A DNA stretch of 64,000 bases from an uncultured Aquimonas sp. (lineage in GTDB: Bacteria; Pseudomonadota; Gammaproteobacteria; Xanthomonadales; Xanthomonadaceae), in assembly GCF_937888285.1 (NCBI RefSeq), contig NZ_CALART010000023.1, positions 1-64,000 of the forward strand. The letters are read 5' to 3'. Under the pieces are notes generated by a model. It was not told the origin of the DNA. It did no database searches and saw only the letters and a program-made list of their open reading frames with translations. Positions 8,435-16,560 of this stretch are shown here, piece after piece (the first letter of the stretch is position 1; each line of letters begins with the position of its first letter). The position numbers and the translations under genes were made by a program.

Positions 8435-9145
8435 TTACCAGTCCGTGCGGCCGGGGATCAGCCCGCGCAGCTCGGCGTCGGTGAGGTTGCGCCACTGGCC
8501 GGGCTTCAGCACGCCGAGCTTGATGTTGTCGATGCGCACCCGGCGCAGCTCCTTGACGCGATAGCCGAAGGCCGCGGCCATCAGGCGGATCTGCCGGTTC
8601 AGGCCTTGCGTCAGCACGATGCGGAAGCCGTACTTGGCCAGCCGCGAGGTGCGGCAGGGCAGGGTCATCTGCCCGTGCACGCGCACGCCGCGGGCCATGC
8701 CGGTCAGGAACTCCGGCGTCACCGGGTTGTTGACCCCGACCAGGTATTCCTTCTCGTGGCGGTTCTCGGCGCGCAGGATCTCGTTGACGATGTCGCCGTT
8801 GCTGGTCAGCAGGATCAGGCCCTCGCTGTCCTTGTCGAGGCGGCCGATCGGAAAGATCCGCTGCTCGTGGCCGACGAAGTCGACGATGTTGCCTTTGACC
8901 TCGGTGTCGGTGGTGCAGGTGATACCGACCGGTTTGTACAGCGCGATGTAGACATGCCTGCGACCGCGCTTCTCTTCGCGCTTGGGCAGCGGGCGGCCGT
9001 CCAGCAGCACTTCGTCGCCTTCGCCGACCTCGGTGCCGATGCCGCCGCGCTGGCCGTTGACCGTGATGCGCCCGGCGGCGATCAGCCGGTCGGCCTCGCG
9101 GCGCGAGCAGTAGCCGGTGTCGGCGATGTGTTTGTTGAGGCGCAT
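8435..9145 (-). CDS. rluF: 23S rRNA pseudouridine(2604) synthase RluF-type
   Basis: The 236-residue product begins MRLNKHIADTGYCSRREADRLI, an S4-like RNA-binding domain. The RsuA-family catalytic motif GRLDKDSEGLILLTSNGD follows, with Asp104 as nucleophile. EKEYLVGVN and LTQGLNRQIRLMAAAFGY are family signatures, and the whole most resembles RluF, which converts U2604 of 23S rRNA. Start 9145 is chosen from homology; the open frame continues upstream without similarity. It is the first gene of the operon with the nucleotidase and SemiSWEET genes. Confidence 0.92.
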   Translation of the reverse strand: MRLNKHIADTGYCSRREADRLIAAGRITVNGQRGGIGTEVGEGDEVLLDGRPLPKREEKRGRRHVYIALYKPVGITCTTDTEVKGNIVDFVGHEQRIFPIGRLDKDSEGLILLTSNGDIVNEILRAENRHEKEYLVGVNNPVTPEFLTGMARGVRVHGQMTLPCRTSRLAKYGFRIVLTQGLNRQIRLMAAAFGYRVKELRRVRIDNIKLGVLKPGQWRNLTDAELRGLIPGRTDW

Positions 9146-9284
9146 GGGGCGGGGGGATCCGGTGACGCGAAGGGCGCACATGATCGCAGCTGCGGCGGGG
9201 ACGTGCATGGGCGCGCGCCGGCGCGCATGCTGTCGCGGCCGCGTTCACCCCGTGCACACCCGCCTCAATCGCAGGAGTCCCGCC

Positions 9285-9656
9285 ATGCAGCTCGGTGCAT
9301 TTTCCGTGAGCCTCAACGTCCGCGACATCGGCGCCTCGCGCGCCTTCTACGAGAAACTCGGCTTCAGCGTGTTCGGCGGCGACCAGGCGCAGAACTGGCT
9401 GATCATGAAGAACGGCAGCACCCTGGTCGGCCTGTTCCAGGGCATGTTCGAGCGGAACATGCTGACCTTCAACCCGGGCTGGGACAGCGAGGCGCAGCCG
9501 CTGCCGACGTTCGACGACGTGCGCGAGATCGAGCGGCAGCTGAAGGCGCAGGACCTCGAACTCGCCACCGAGGTCAAGCCCGACACGACCGGGCCGGGAC
9601 ACCTCGTGGTGATCGACCCGGACGGCAATCCGGTGCTGATCGACCAGCATCGGTGA
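9285..9656 (+). CDS. VOC/glyoxalase-fold protein
   Basis: The 123-residue product shows the vicinal-oxygen-chelate pattern: VSLNVRDIGASRAFYEKLGFSVFGGD at the start, a central strand NWLIMKNGSTLVGLFQ, and GPGHLVVIDPDGNPVLIDQH at the end. This is one betaalphabetabetabeta pair set of the glyoxalase/bleomycin-resistance/dioxygenase superfamily. Metal-ligand positions are only partly acidic or His, so the enzymatic role is open. ATG 9285 has AGGAG about 7 nt upstream. The gene stands alone and is convergent with dbpA across a repeat-rich gap. Confidence 0.88.
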   Translation: MQLGAFSVSLNVRDIGASRAFYEKLGFSVFGGDQAQNWLIMKNGSTLVGLFQGMFERNMLTFNPGWDSEAQPLPTFDDVREIERQLKAQDLELATEVKPDTTGPGHLVVIDPDGNPVLIDQHR

Positions 9657-9699
9657 GACGTTTGCCGCACAGGCACGCGCGAGGCGGTTGGGGAGGCTA

Positions 9700-9942
9700 C
9701 GGTGGGCCAGGGCCCACCCTATTCAGATCATCGGCGTGGCGAACAAGACGACTCGCGTAGGGTGGGCCCTGGCCCACCATGAGCTCGAACGTTGATGCGC
9801 GCGTCTCTCATCGCGTGCACCCGGAAACTTCGCCCCTTGATTCCCCCTGAGCCCATAGGGTGGGCCCTGGCCCACCATGAGCTCGAATGCTGACGCCCAC
9901 CCGCCTCACATCGCCCGCACCCGGAAGCTGCGCCCCTTGATC
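9700..9942. repeat. Palindromic GGGCCC repeats and decayed duplicate of the dbpA 3' end
   Basis: Three copies of a palindromic unit read TAGGGTGGGCCCTGGCCCAC on the plus strand at 9758 and 9856, and inverted at about 9701-9722. The last two are followed by GAGCTCGAA and by sequence matching the 3' end of dbpA: 9758-9842 aligns with 9856-9942 with scattered substitutions and a 2-bp indel. The second copy includes the real dbpA stop (9906) and last codons; the first is a non-coding relic. The palindromes could also act as a bidirectional terminator between VOC and dbpA. Confidence 0.75.
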
Positions 9943-11276
9943 TTGCCGGCCTGCAGCCCGGCGATCGCCGCCTTCAGCACATCCGCGCGCACCGCCACGT
10001 AGCTGCGCGTCGGAAACACATCGATCTTGCCGATCGCGTCAGCCTTCAAGCCAGCGGCGCCCGTGAGCGCACCGAGGATGTCGCCCGGCCGCAGCTTGTC
10101 GGTGCGGCCGGCGTCGATGCGCAGGGTGCGCATGGCGGGCTTGGGCGCGTCGGTCGGGCGCGCATTCAGCGGCGCGCGGTTCCAGCGGATCGGCTCGCCG
10201 CGGCCGGCTTCGATGGCCTGCGCGCGCGGCATCTCGCGCGAAGTGACGAGGTTCAGCACCAGCCCGCTGCCTCCGGCGCGGGCGGTGCGGCCGCTGCGGT
10301 GGACATAGACATCCGCCTCGTGCGGCAGCTCGTAGTTGACCACGCAGGCGAGGTCCTTGACGTCGAGCCCGCGCGCGGCGACGTCGCTGGCGACCAGCAC
10401 GCCCAGCGAGCGATTGGCGAACATCACCAGCACCTCGTCGCGGTCGCGCTGCTCCATGTCGCCATGCAGGGCGGCGGCGGAGAAGCCGGCGTTGGCCAGC
10501 GCGGTGGCGACGTCATCGACATCGCGCCGGGTATTGCAGAACACCACGGCCGACTCGGGCTTGAGCTGCAGCAGCAGGCCCATCAGGGCGGCGGGCTTGG
10601 CATCGAGCGCGACCTCGTAGAAGCGCGCGTCGATGTCCGGTGCGTGTGCCTCGCCCTCGATCGAAACCTCCACCGGCTCACGCAGGCTGTCCTTCGCAAG
10701 CGCGCGGATCTCCTCGGGCCAGGTGGCCGAGAACAGCAGGCTCTGCCGTGCCTTCGGCAGGCGCCTGACGATGTCCTTGATCGACTTTTCGAAGCCCATG
10801 TCGAGCATGCGGTCGGCCTCGTCCAGCACCAGCACCTCGATCGTCGACAGATCCAGCGCGCGCTTTTGCAGCAGCTCCTGCACGCGGCCGGGTGTGCCGA
10901 CCACGATGTGTGGCGCGTGGGTCAGCGAAGCCAGCTGCGGGCCCAGCGCCACGCCGCCGGTGAACAGGCTGATCTTGACGTTGGGAATCGCCATCGCCAG
11001 CCGCCGCAGCTCCTTGCCGACCTGGTCGGCCAGCTCGCGGGTCGGGCACAGCACCAGGGCCTGGGTGCGGATGGCGGTGGCATCCAGCCGCTGCAGCAGG
11101 CCGAGCCCGAAGGCCGCGGTCTTGCCGCTGCCGGTGGGCGCCTGCGCCAGCACGTCGGCGCGCGCAAGGATCGGCGGCAGGGCCAGGGCCTGGATCGGCG
11201 TGGGCGTGTGGAAGCCCGCGGCTTCGATGGCCTGCCGCAGGGCAGGGATGAGCTCAAGTTCTTGGAAGGTCGACAT
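9906..11276 (-). CDS. dbpA: ATP-dependent RNA helicase DbpA
   Basis: DbpA is a DEAD-box helicase that remodels 23S rRNA near helix 92 during 50S assembly. The 456-residue product has the Q motif region, Walker A QAPTGSGKTAA (about 46-55), PTRELADQV, TPGRVQELL, VLDEADRMLDMGF, SATWPEE, and HRSGRTARAGG near residue 330. Its C-terminal RRM-like domain ends KIDVFPTRSYVAVRAD and GKIKGRSFRVRAM, as in DbpA. The last codons lie in a duplicated segment. Monocistronic as far as can be seen. Confidence 0.96.
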   Translation of the reverse strand: MSTFQELELIPALRQAIEAAGFHTPTPIQALALPPILARADVLAQAPTGSGKTAAFGLGLLQRLDATAIRTQALVLCPTRELADQVGKELRRLAMAIPNVKISLFTGGVALGPQLASLTHAPHIVVGTPGRVQELLQKRALDLSTIEVLVLDEADRMLDMGFEKSIKDIVRRLPKARQSLLFSATWPEEIRALAKDSLREPVEVSIEGEAHAPDIDARFYEVALDAKPAALMGLLLQLKPESAVVFCNTRRDVDDVATALANAGFSAAALHGDMEQRDRDEVLVMFANRSLGVLVASDVAARGLDVKDLACVVNYELPHEADVYVHRSGRTARAGGSGLVLNLVTSREMPRAQAIEAGRGEPIRWNRAPLNARPTDAPKPAMRTLRIDAGRTDKLRPGDILGALTGAAGLKADAIGKIDVFPTRSYVAVRADVLKAAIAGLQAGKIKGRSFRVRAM

Positions 11277-11426
11277 GCGCCATGATCGCAGGCGGCGGCG
11301 AATCGCGCGATGCCGACTGCGCGAATCGCCTCAGACGCCGCCTTCCATGGCCAGCCGCGGCGAGAGGCGCGCAGCCCGTCGCGCCGGCAGGGGCTAACAT
11401 CGGCTCCCTTTCGCAGGAGTCTCCCC

Positions 11427-11936
11427 ATGCAGCAGCCCATGTACGTCGCCTCGATCCCGGTCTTCAAGCAGCTGCTCGGCGGTTTGAGCGGTGTCCTCAC
11501 CAAGGCCGCGGAACACGCCGCCGCCCGCAAGATCGACCCGCCGGCCCTGCTGCAGGCGCGGCTGTTCCCGGACATGTTCCCGCTGCTGCGCCAGGTGCAG
11601 ATCGCCACCGACTTCGCGCGCAGCGTGGCCGCGCGTCTGGCCGGGGTCGAGGTGCCGAGCGCGCCGGATACCGAGCAGAGCTTCGACGAGCTGCAGCAGC
11701 GCATCGCCAGCACGCTGGCTTTTCTCGACAGCCTCGACGCCGCCGCCTTCGAGGGCAGCGAGGGCCGCGAGATCGTGCTCCGCCCCGGCACGCCCAAGGA
11801 GCGCACGCTGAGCGGCCAGGCCTATCTGCTGTCCTACGGCCTGCCGCAGTTCTTCTTCCATGTCACCACGGCCTATGCCCTGCTGCGCCATGGCGGCGTG
11901 GAGATCGGCAAGCGTGACTACATGGGCAGCTACTGA
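11427..11936 (+). CDS. DUF1993 domain-containing protein
   Basis: The 169-residue product begins MYVASIPVFKQLLGGLSGVLTKA, contains LLQARLFPDMFPLLRQVQIATDFARSVAARL and ends FFFHVTTAYALLRHGGVEIGKRDYMG. These are the conserved features of the DUF1993 family, which has a DinB-like four-helix architecture; no function is established. ATG 11427 is preceded by GGAG with 7-nt spacing; the longer frame upstream has no similarity. It is divergent from dbpA and followed by a repeat-rich gap. Confidence 0.9.
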   Translation: MQQPMYVASIPVFKQLLGGLSGVLTKAAEHAAARKIDPPALLQARLFPDMFPLLRQVQIATDFARSVAARLAGVEVPSAPDTEQSFDELQQRIASTLAFLDSLDAAAFEGSEGREIVLRPGTPKERTLSGQAYLLSYGLPQFFFHVTTAYALLRHGGVEIGKRDYMGSY

Positions 11937-12265
11937 GGGACGGCTTCCCCGGATCGCGCGGCTAGGCGTGCTTCTCGGATGCTCATGCAGGTGCGCGACA
12001 CGCGCACCCTACGTATGCGATTCACCAGCGCGTCGCCGACGGGGTGTTCCTGCGCGATGCGCCAGATATTGCGAGTAGGGTGCGCCTGTGGCGCACAAGT
12101 CGAAGTAGGCTGCGCTTCTGTCGCACCAACCCAAGCAAGCCGCGCTTGCGGAGCACCAGGCGACGTTGGCCGCGCCTGCTGCTCACCGGACCCACCCACC
12201 GCGTCCGCGAAGCACGGTAAGCGTCACCGCCGATCCGGGACGTGGCGCGTTCGTCCAAGGCGGCC
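11937..12265. repeat. Gap with degenerate tandem ~30-bp repeats (12071-12187)
   Basis: No gene is seen here. From 12071 to about 12187 four degenerate units follow one another with a period of 29-31 bp. They begin GCGAGTAGGGTGCGCC, GAAGTAGGCTGCGC, AAGCAAGCCGCGC and GACGTTGGCCGCGC, and each ends in a GCRCACC/GCTCACC-like arm. The first keeps a GTGCGCC/GGCGCAC dyad and later ones are progressively eroded. A related inverted unit (GTGCGCGACACGCGCACCCTA) lies at about 11991-12011. This looks like a local expansion of the common GTAGGGTGCGCC intergenic repeat of Lysobacterales. Confidence 0.65.
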
Positions 12266-13594
12266 TCAATGCACGCGATCGATCTCGATCCGCGCCCGCA
12301 GGCCGCCGAGATCCGAGCGCAGCAGCTGCAGTCGGCCGCCGGCGGCCTCGAGCAGGTCCTCGACGATGGCGAGGCCGAGCCCCGAGCCGGGCACCCGCTC
12401 GTCGAGGCGCACGCCGCGCTGGCGCACGGCGCCGGCCGCGTCCTCACTCAGGCCGGGGCCGTCGTCGTCGAGCTGCAGCCAGAGCGTCGCGGGTGCGCTG
12501 CCCGCGCTGAGCTGCACCGCCGTGCGCGCCCACTTGCAGGCGTTGTCGAGCAAGTTGCCGAGCAGTTCCTGCAGGTCATCCTCGGCGTAGGGCAGCTGCA
12601 GGTTCGGCTCGATGTGGGCGTCGATCCGAATGTTGCGATCGGCGTGGATGCGCCGCATCAGTTCGATCAGCGTCGCCGCGACGGGCGCGAGCTCGCTGCG
12701 CGCGCGGAAGTCGCGAGCCACGCCGGCCTGCAGTTGGCGTGACACCGCCGCCTGCATGCGCGCGCTCTGTTCGCGCACGGTCACCGCGAGCTCGGGGCCG
12801 GGCCGCTGGGCGGCGGCGTCGAGCGCGGCAAGGGGCGTCTTCAGCGCATGCGCGAGGTCGGCGGCGGCGTGGCGCGCACGCTGCACCGAGCGTTCGTGAT
12901 GCTCCAGCAGTTCGTCGAGATGAGCCACCAGCGGACCGAGCTCGGCGGGCAGGCCCTCGCGGCCGATGCGCGCGCGCGCGCCGCGGCGCACCTGCTCGAC
13001 CTCAGCGGCGAGGCGCTTCAAGGGGCGCAGGCCCAGCCGCACCTGCACGGCCAGCAGTGCGGCCAGCAGCAGGAACAGCAGTGCCGTGGCGACCAGGGTC
13101 AGGCCGCGGAAGCGCTGCACGTCCTCGCGCAGCGGGCCCTCATCGAGGCCGACCCAGACCTCGACCGGCAGGCGCACGCGTGGCACCTGCACGCGCTGGC
13201 GCAGGGTGAGCAGCGCCTGGCCCGTGGGCCCGTCGATGCGCTCGACTGCCGCCTGTGGGCCCGCAAGCGTGGCGAAGACTGCGCGGAAATCCCACAGCGA
13301 GCGCGAGGTGAAGCCGCTGCCGTCCTCGCCGGCCTGCCAGTAGCGGCCGGAGAACACGCGCTCGTAGTCGGGGTCGCCCGGGCGGTCGCGCATGCCGAGG
13401 CTGCCGTCGGGCCGCGCTTCGAGGCGACCGACGATGCCGGCCAGCTCCTGTTCGAGGATGCGCAGCTGGCCGCGCTCGGCGATCACCCGGAAGGCTTCGC
13501 CGAGCAGCCAGGCGGCCAGCAGGCTCAGAAGCACGCCGCCGAGCAGGCCCACCCGCAGCAGGCGGGCGCGCAGCGAGCGCCCGGCCAGGTTCAT
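12266..13594 (-). CDS. Two-component sensor histidine kinase (PhoQ-like)
   Basis: The 442-residue product has TM1 at about 12-32, a periplasmic sensor region of roughly 130 residues, TM2 at about 165-185, then a HAMP-like linker. The H-box AADLAHALKTPLAAL puts the phosphorylated histidine at His249. N-box LLGNLLDNACKWA, G1 LDDDGPGLS and G2 GSGLGLAIVEDLL complete a HATPase domain. Its 5' end overlaps the upstream response regulator gene by 4 bp, and a PepSY gene precedes both. The architecture resembles PhoQ, but the periplasmic acidic patch cannot be judged, so the signal is unknown. Confidence 0.92.
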   Translation of the reverse strand: MNLAGRSLRARLLRVGLLGGVLLSLLAAWLLGEAFRVIAERGQLRILEQELAGIVGRLEARPDGSLGMRDRPGDPDYERVFSGRYWQAGEDGSGFTSRSLWDFRAVFATLAGPQAAVERIDGPTGQALLTLRQRVQVPRVRLPVEVWVGLDEGPLREDVQRFRGLTLVATALLFLLLAALLAVQVRLGLRPLKRLAAEVEQVRRGARARIGREGLPAELGPLVAHLDELLEHHERSVQRARHAAADLAHALKTPLAALDAAAQRPGPELAVTVREQSARMQAAVSRQLQAGVARDFRARSELAPVAATLIELMRRIHADRNIRIDAHIEPNLQLPYAEDDLQELLGNLLDNACKWARTAVQLSAGSAPATLWLQLDDDGPGLSEDAAGAVRQRGVRLDERVPGSGLGLAIVEDLLEAAGGRLQLLRSDLGGLRARIEIDRVH

Positions 13595-14277
13595 TCGCCA
13601 GCGTCCGCGCCAGCTTCAGCCTCAGCTTCGAGCCGGAAGCCCTGGCCGCGGTGGGTGTGCAGCAGGCCGGGGCCGATCTTCCTGCGGATGCGCCCGACCA
13701 GCACGTCGAGCACGTTCGAGTCGGGGTCGTGGCCGCCTTCGTAGACGTGTTCGCCCAGTTCGCCGCGGCTGACGATGCGGCCGACGTTGTGCAGCAGGTA
13801 GCCGAGGATGCGCGACTCCTGGGCGGTCAGGCTGAGGCTGGCGCCGTCGAGGGCAAAGCGGCCGGCGTTGACGTCGTGGCTCAGTGGGCCGCACTCCAGC
13901 ACCGGGCTGGCGTGGCCGCTGGCGCGGCGGATCAGGGCGCGCACCCGCAGCACCACTTCGTCGAGCAGGAAGGGTTTGGTCAGGTAGTCATCGGCACCGG
14001 CGTTGAAGCCGGCCAGCTTGTCGTGCCAGCGACCGCGCGCGGTCAGGACCAGCACCGGCAGCTTGACGCCCTGCTCGCGCCAGCGGTGCAGCACCGACAG
14101 GCCGTCCAGCGAGGGCAGGCCGAGATCCAGCACGGCGGCGGCATAGGCCTCGGTGGCGCCGCGGAACTCGGCCTCGCGGCCATCGGCGCAGTGTTCGGCG
14201 GTGAAGCCGGCGTCCTTCAGCGCGGCACAGACGCGCAGCGCCAGCTCGGCATCGTCCTCGGCGACCAGCACGCGCAT
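13591..14277 (-). CDS. OmpR/PhoP-family response regulator
   Basis: The 228-residue product has a receiver domain with VLVAEDDAEL, phospho-acceptor Asp51 in AAVLDLGLPSLDGL, VLVLTARGRW and the switch lysine in DDYLTKPF. A C-terminal winged helix follows: LTAQESRILGYLLHNVGRIVSRGEL ... SNVLDVLVGRIRRKIG ... HTHRGQGFRL. It is most like PhoP and related OmpR regulators. It overlaps the kinase gene at its 3' end (4 bp) and the PepSY gene at its start (TGATG), so the three are a coupled operon. Confidence 0.94.
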   Translation of the reverse strand: MRVLVAEDDAELALRVCAALKDAGFTAEHCADGREAEFRGATEAYAAAVLDLGLPSLDGLSVLHRWREQGVKLPVLVLTARGRWHDKLAGFNAGADDYLTKPFLLDEVVLRVRALIRRASGHASPVLECGPLSHDVNAGRFALDGASLSLTAQESRILGYLLHNVGRIVSRGELGEHVYEGGHDPDSNVLDVLVGRIRRKIGPGLLHTHRGQGFRLEAEAEAGADAGE

Positions 14278-14591
14278 CAGTCCTGCTCCATGTCCTTGAA
14301 CTCGCCGGTGCTGGCGCGGTACTCAAGCTCCCACACGCGGCCATTGGCGTCGAGGATCTCGATCTCGTACTCGTCGTCGTCGAGATCGAACTCGATGTCG
14401 ACCACGCGACCCGGCACGCGGCGCTGGGCGTCCTCGAGGATCGAATCGAGCGAAGCGAGTTCACCGCGCTGCACGGCTTCGCGCAGGCGGCGGGTCTCGG
14501 CGGGATCGGCGGGCTGCGCCGTGGCACTGCCGCCCGCGACGAGCACGAGGCAGACGAGTGCCGCAGGAAGTGCGAACAGGGGCTTGCGCAT
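14277..14591 (-). CDS. Secreted PepSY-domain protein, first gene of TCS operon
   Basis: The 104-residue product has a signal peptide ending GGSATAQ, then one PepSY unit: RLREAVQRGELASLDSILEDAQRRVPGRVVDIEFDLDDDEYEIEILDANGRVWEL. The domain is acidic, as expected of periplasmic PepSY proteins, which are thought to bind or modulate peptidases or sense cations. The stop overlaps the response-regulator start. It faces another PepSY gene across 133 bp, suggesting a shared control region and possibly regulation by the adjacent two-component system. Confidence 0.85.
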   Translation of the reverse strand: MRKPLFALPAALVCLVLVAGGSATAQPADPAETRRLREAVQRGELASLDSILEDAQRRVPGRVVDIEFDLDDDEYEIEILDANGRVWELEYRASTGEFKDMEQD

Positions 14592-14724
14592 GCGCACAGG
14601 CTGCCAGCCGGGCTTAAATCGATCGTGAACCCGGCCCTCAGACTGGCCATAGGCGGGGTGTGGAGACTGCGCCCCACGCCGCGGCGATCCGCCCGGCCTG
14701 CATCCCAACCCGAGGAGAATCACC

Positions 14725-15186
14725 ATGTCCAAGTCGTCCAACACCCTGCGTCGCTCCATGCTGATGTCCGCCATCGTCGCTGGCGCCATCGGTCTTGCCT
14801 TTGCCGCCCACGCCGTCACCCCGCGCTCGTCCGCCGATGTCGCTGCCGATCTGAATCGGGCCGGCTATGCGGAAGTGCGCGAGATCGAGTACGACGACGG
14901 CCTCTGGGAGGCCGAGGTGCGCCGCGCCGACGGCCGCTGGGGCGAAGTCCACGTCGATCCCGTCAGCGGCGAGGTCTTCGACGCACAGGCCGGCCGCGCG
15001 CTGCTGGATGCCGCGGCACTGGCCGCCGCGCTGCAGTCGCAGGGCTACACCGCGATCGAGGACCTGGATCGTGAAGGCGCCACCTGGAGCGCCGAGGCCG
15101 TGGGCCCGGATGGCCAGCGCGTCGAGCTGCGCCTGAGCGGCTACGACGGTCGCGTGCTGCACAGCGAGGCCGAGTGGGACGACTGA
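14725..15186 (+). CDS. Secreted protein with two PepSY-type repeats
   Basis: The 153-residue product has a signal peptide ending IGLAFAAHA. Two PepSY-like units follow: SSADVAADLNRAGYAEVREIEYDDGLWEAEVRRADGRWGEVHVDP and AALAAALQSQGYTAIEDLDREGATWSAEAVGPDGQRVELRLS. Both follow the pattern helix, then I/L-x2-E, then E-A/V in a strand, then DG. It is divergent from the PepSY/response-regulator/kinase operon, so it is a plausible target or input of that system. A strong terminator follows at 15214. Confidence 0.85.
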   Translation: MSKSSNTLRRSMLMSAIVAGAIGLAFAAHAVTPRSSADVAADLNRAGYAEVREIEYDDGLWEAEVRRADGRWGEVHVDPVSGEVFDAQAGRALLDAAALAAALQSQGYTAIEDLDREGATWSAEAVGPDGQRVELRLSGYDGRVLHSEAEWDD

Positions 15187-15213
15187 GCCGCAATCGATCA
15201 TCGCCCAATGCAG

Positions 15214-15246
15214 GAGGCCGGTCCGAAAGGGTCGGCCTCGTTCCTT
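15214..15246 (+). terminator. Rho-independent terminator after the double-PepSY gene
   Basis: An 11-bp stem (GAGGCCGGTCC with GGGTCGGCCTC, including two G-U pairs) closes a GAAA tetraloop and is followed by GTTCCTT. It begins 28 bp after the stop codon at 15186. Confidence 0.75.
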
Positions 15247-15344
15247 GAGGGGTGGGCTCGGAACAGAGACTGCGGTGGCATCGAGTCGCCGGTTGCCGCA
15301 GCCCTCGCGTACGCTGCGCGCCTGTCTGCAATGGATTGCCGCAC

Positions 15345-15641
15345 ATGGCGCCGAGCCCCGCCGTTGATTTCTTCCGTCTGCGCTGGCAGGGCGCCGTGCC
15401 GATGCGCCGACTGTTCTGGCGCGATCTGCTGCTGGTCGGCAGCGTGATCAATGGGGTGGCCAGTGTGGTCGGGCTCGCTCTGTTGGCCGGCGGCGCGCCC
15501 GCCTGGCTGGCCGTCGCCCTTCACTTCGCGCCCGTACCCTACAACCTGTTCCTGCTGCTCTCGGTCGGTCGTTCGCCGGAGCGCAGCACCGGGGTCGAAC
15601 TGGTGGCCGGGCTGTGGTTCGTGGCGATGCTGCTGGTCTGA
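15345..15641 (+). CDS. Small membrane protein, unrecognised
   Basis: The 98-residue product has a short N-terminal cytoplasmic part (FFRLRWQGAVPMRRLFWRDLL) and about three hydrophobic segments: VGSVINGVASVVGLALLAGG, LAVALHFAPVPYNLFLLLSV and VELVAGLWFVAMLLV. I do not recognise a family. Codon use looks like its neighbours. The ATG at 15345 has no strong Shine-Dalgarno; an in-frame ATG at 15252 is possible, but its extra residues look non-coding. It is convergent with the SDH protease gene. Confidence 0.6.
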   Translation: MAPSPAVDFFRLRWQGAVPMRRLFWRDLLLVGSVINGVASVVGLALLAGGAPAWLAVALHFAPVPYNLFLLLSVGRSPERSTGVELVAGLWFVAMLLV

Positions 15642-15668
15642 TCGGACATCAGGGGCGTATGTGTTGTC

Positions 15669-16502
15669 TCACCTGTGCCTGTCTTCCTCGGCGCTTGGCC
15701 GCTCGCGCGGCGCGTACTCGACGCCGCCCAGCCCGCGCATCGGCTGCGGGTACAGGGCCATCAGGTCCAGCACCGATTCGGGCATGTCGATGTTGACCTT
15801 GAGGCCAAGTTCGGTGACCTGCTCGGGCGTGATCGGGTAGTCGTGGGTCCAGCGGCCCTCGGTCAGCGCCATCGCGACTTCCTCCGCGCGCTCCTTGCCA
15901 AGCCGGGCCAGCAGCAGGTCGGTCAGGCTCTCGCGCAGCTGGCGGATCGCCATCTGCGCCTGGTCGGCGAGGATCAGCGTGTCGTCTTCGACATCCTTCG
16001 GATCTTTCTGCGCGACCGCGCGCAGGATCGAGGCCGCCGGCACGTCGTCGATGGCCGGGTCGAGCGGGCCCAGCACCGCATGCGGGCTCATGACGATTTC
16101 ATCGCCGGCGATCGCCAGCAGGGTGCCGCCGGACATCGCGTAGTGCGGCACCAGCGCGCGCACCGGGCCGGGGTGTCGCGCCAGCGCGCGGGCGATCTGC
16201 AGCGAGGCCAGCACCAGCCCGCCGGGCGTGTGCAGCACGAGGTCGATGGGTTGCTCCGGAGGCGTCTGGTGCACCGCGCGCACCACCGATTCGGCGTCGT
16301 CCATGTCGATGTAGCGCAGCAGCGGAACGCCCATCAGGCTCATGCGCTCCTCGCGATGCACCAGCAGGATCACCCGGCTGCCGCGCTCGGCCTCGATGGC
16401 CTCGCGAAGGCGGTCGCGCTGCCGCGCCAGCCACAGCCGGTGCAGGAAGGGCTGCAGGAACAGGGCGAAGGCGAGCAGGGCGAGCAGGCTGAGCAGGGTC
16501 AT
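15669..16502 (-). CDS. SDH-family membrane-anchored serine protease (ClpP/SppA fold)
   Basis: The 277-residue product starts with a single membrane anchor (TLLSLLALLAFALFLQPFL). A ClpP-crotonase-fold domain follows: PIDLVLHTPGGLVLAS, ALVPHYAMSGGTLLAIAGDEIVMSPHAVLGPLDP, with the presumed nucleophile Ser124 in MSGGT. This matches the serine dehydrogenase proteinase (SDH, SppA-like) family. A C-terminal segment WTHDYPITPEQVTELGL is typical. It probably degrades or clips envelope proteins; the target is unknown. Same strand as, but 58 bp from, the FAD monooxygenase gene upstream. Confidence 0.88.
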   Translation of the reverse strand: MTLLSLLALLAFALFLQPFLHRLWLARQRDRLREAIEAERGSRVILLVHREERMSLMGVPLLRYIDMDDAESVVRAVHQTPPEQPIDLVLHTPGGLVLASLQIARALARHPGPVRALVPHYAMSGGTLLAIAGDEIVMSPHAVLGPLDPAIDDVPAASILRAVAQKDPKDVEDDTLILADQAQMAIRQLRESLTDLLLARLGKERAEEVAMALTEGRWTHDYPITPEQVTELGLKVNIDMPESVLDLMALYPQPMRGLGGVEYAPRERPSAEEDRHR

Positions 16503-16560
16503 GCCGGGCGGCGTTCCATGGATGCGAGAGCCGGATCAGGCCGCAGGGCGGTGCCGCAGG

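Noticed and set aside
12071..12187. Possible CRISPR array
   Set aside because: Units are contiguous, imperfect and palindromic, with no unique spacers and no cas genes.
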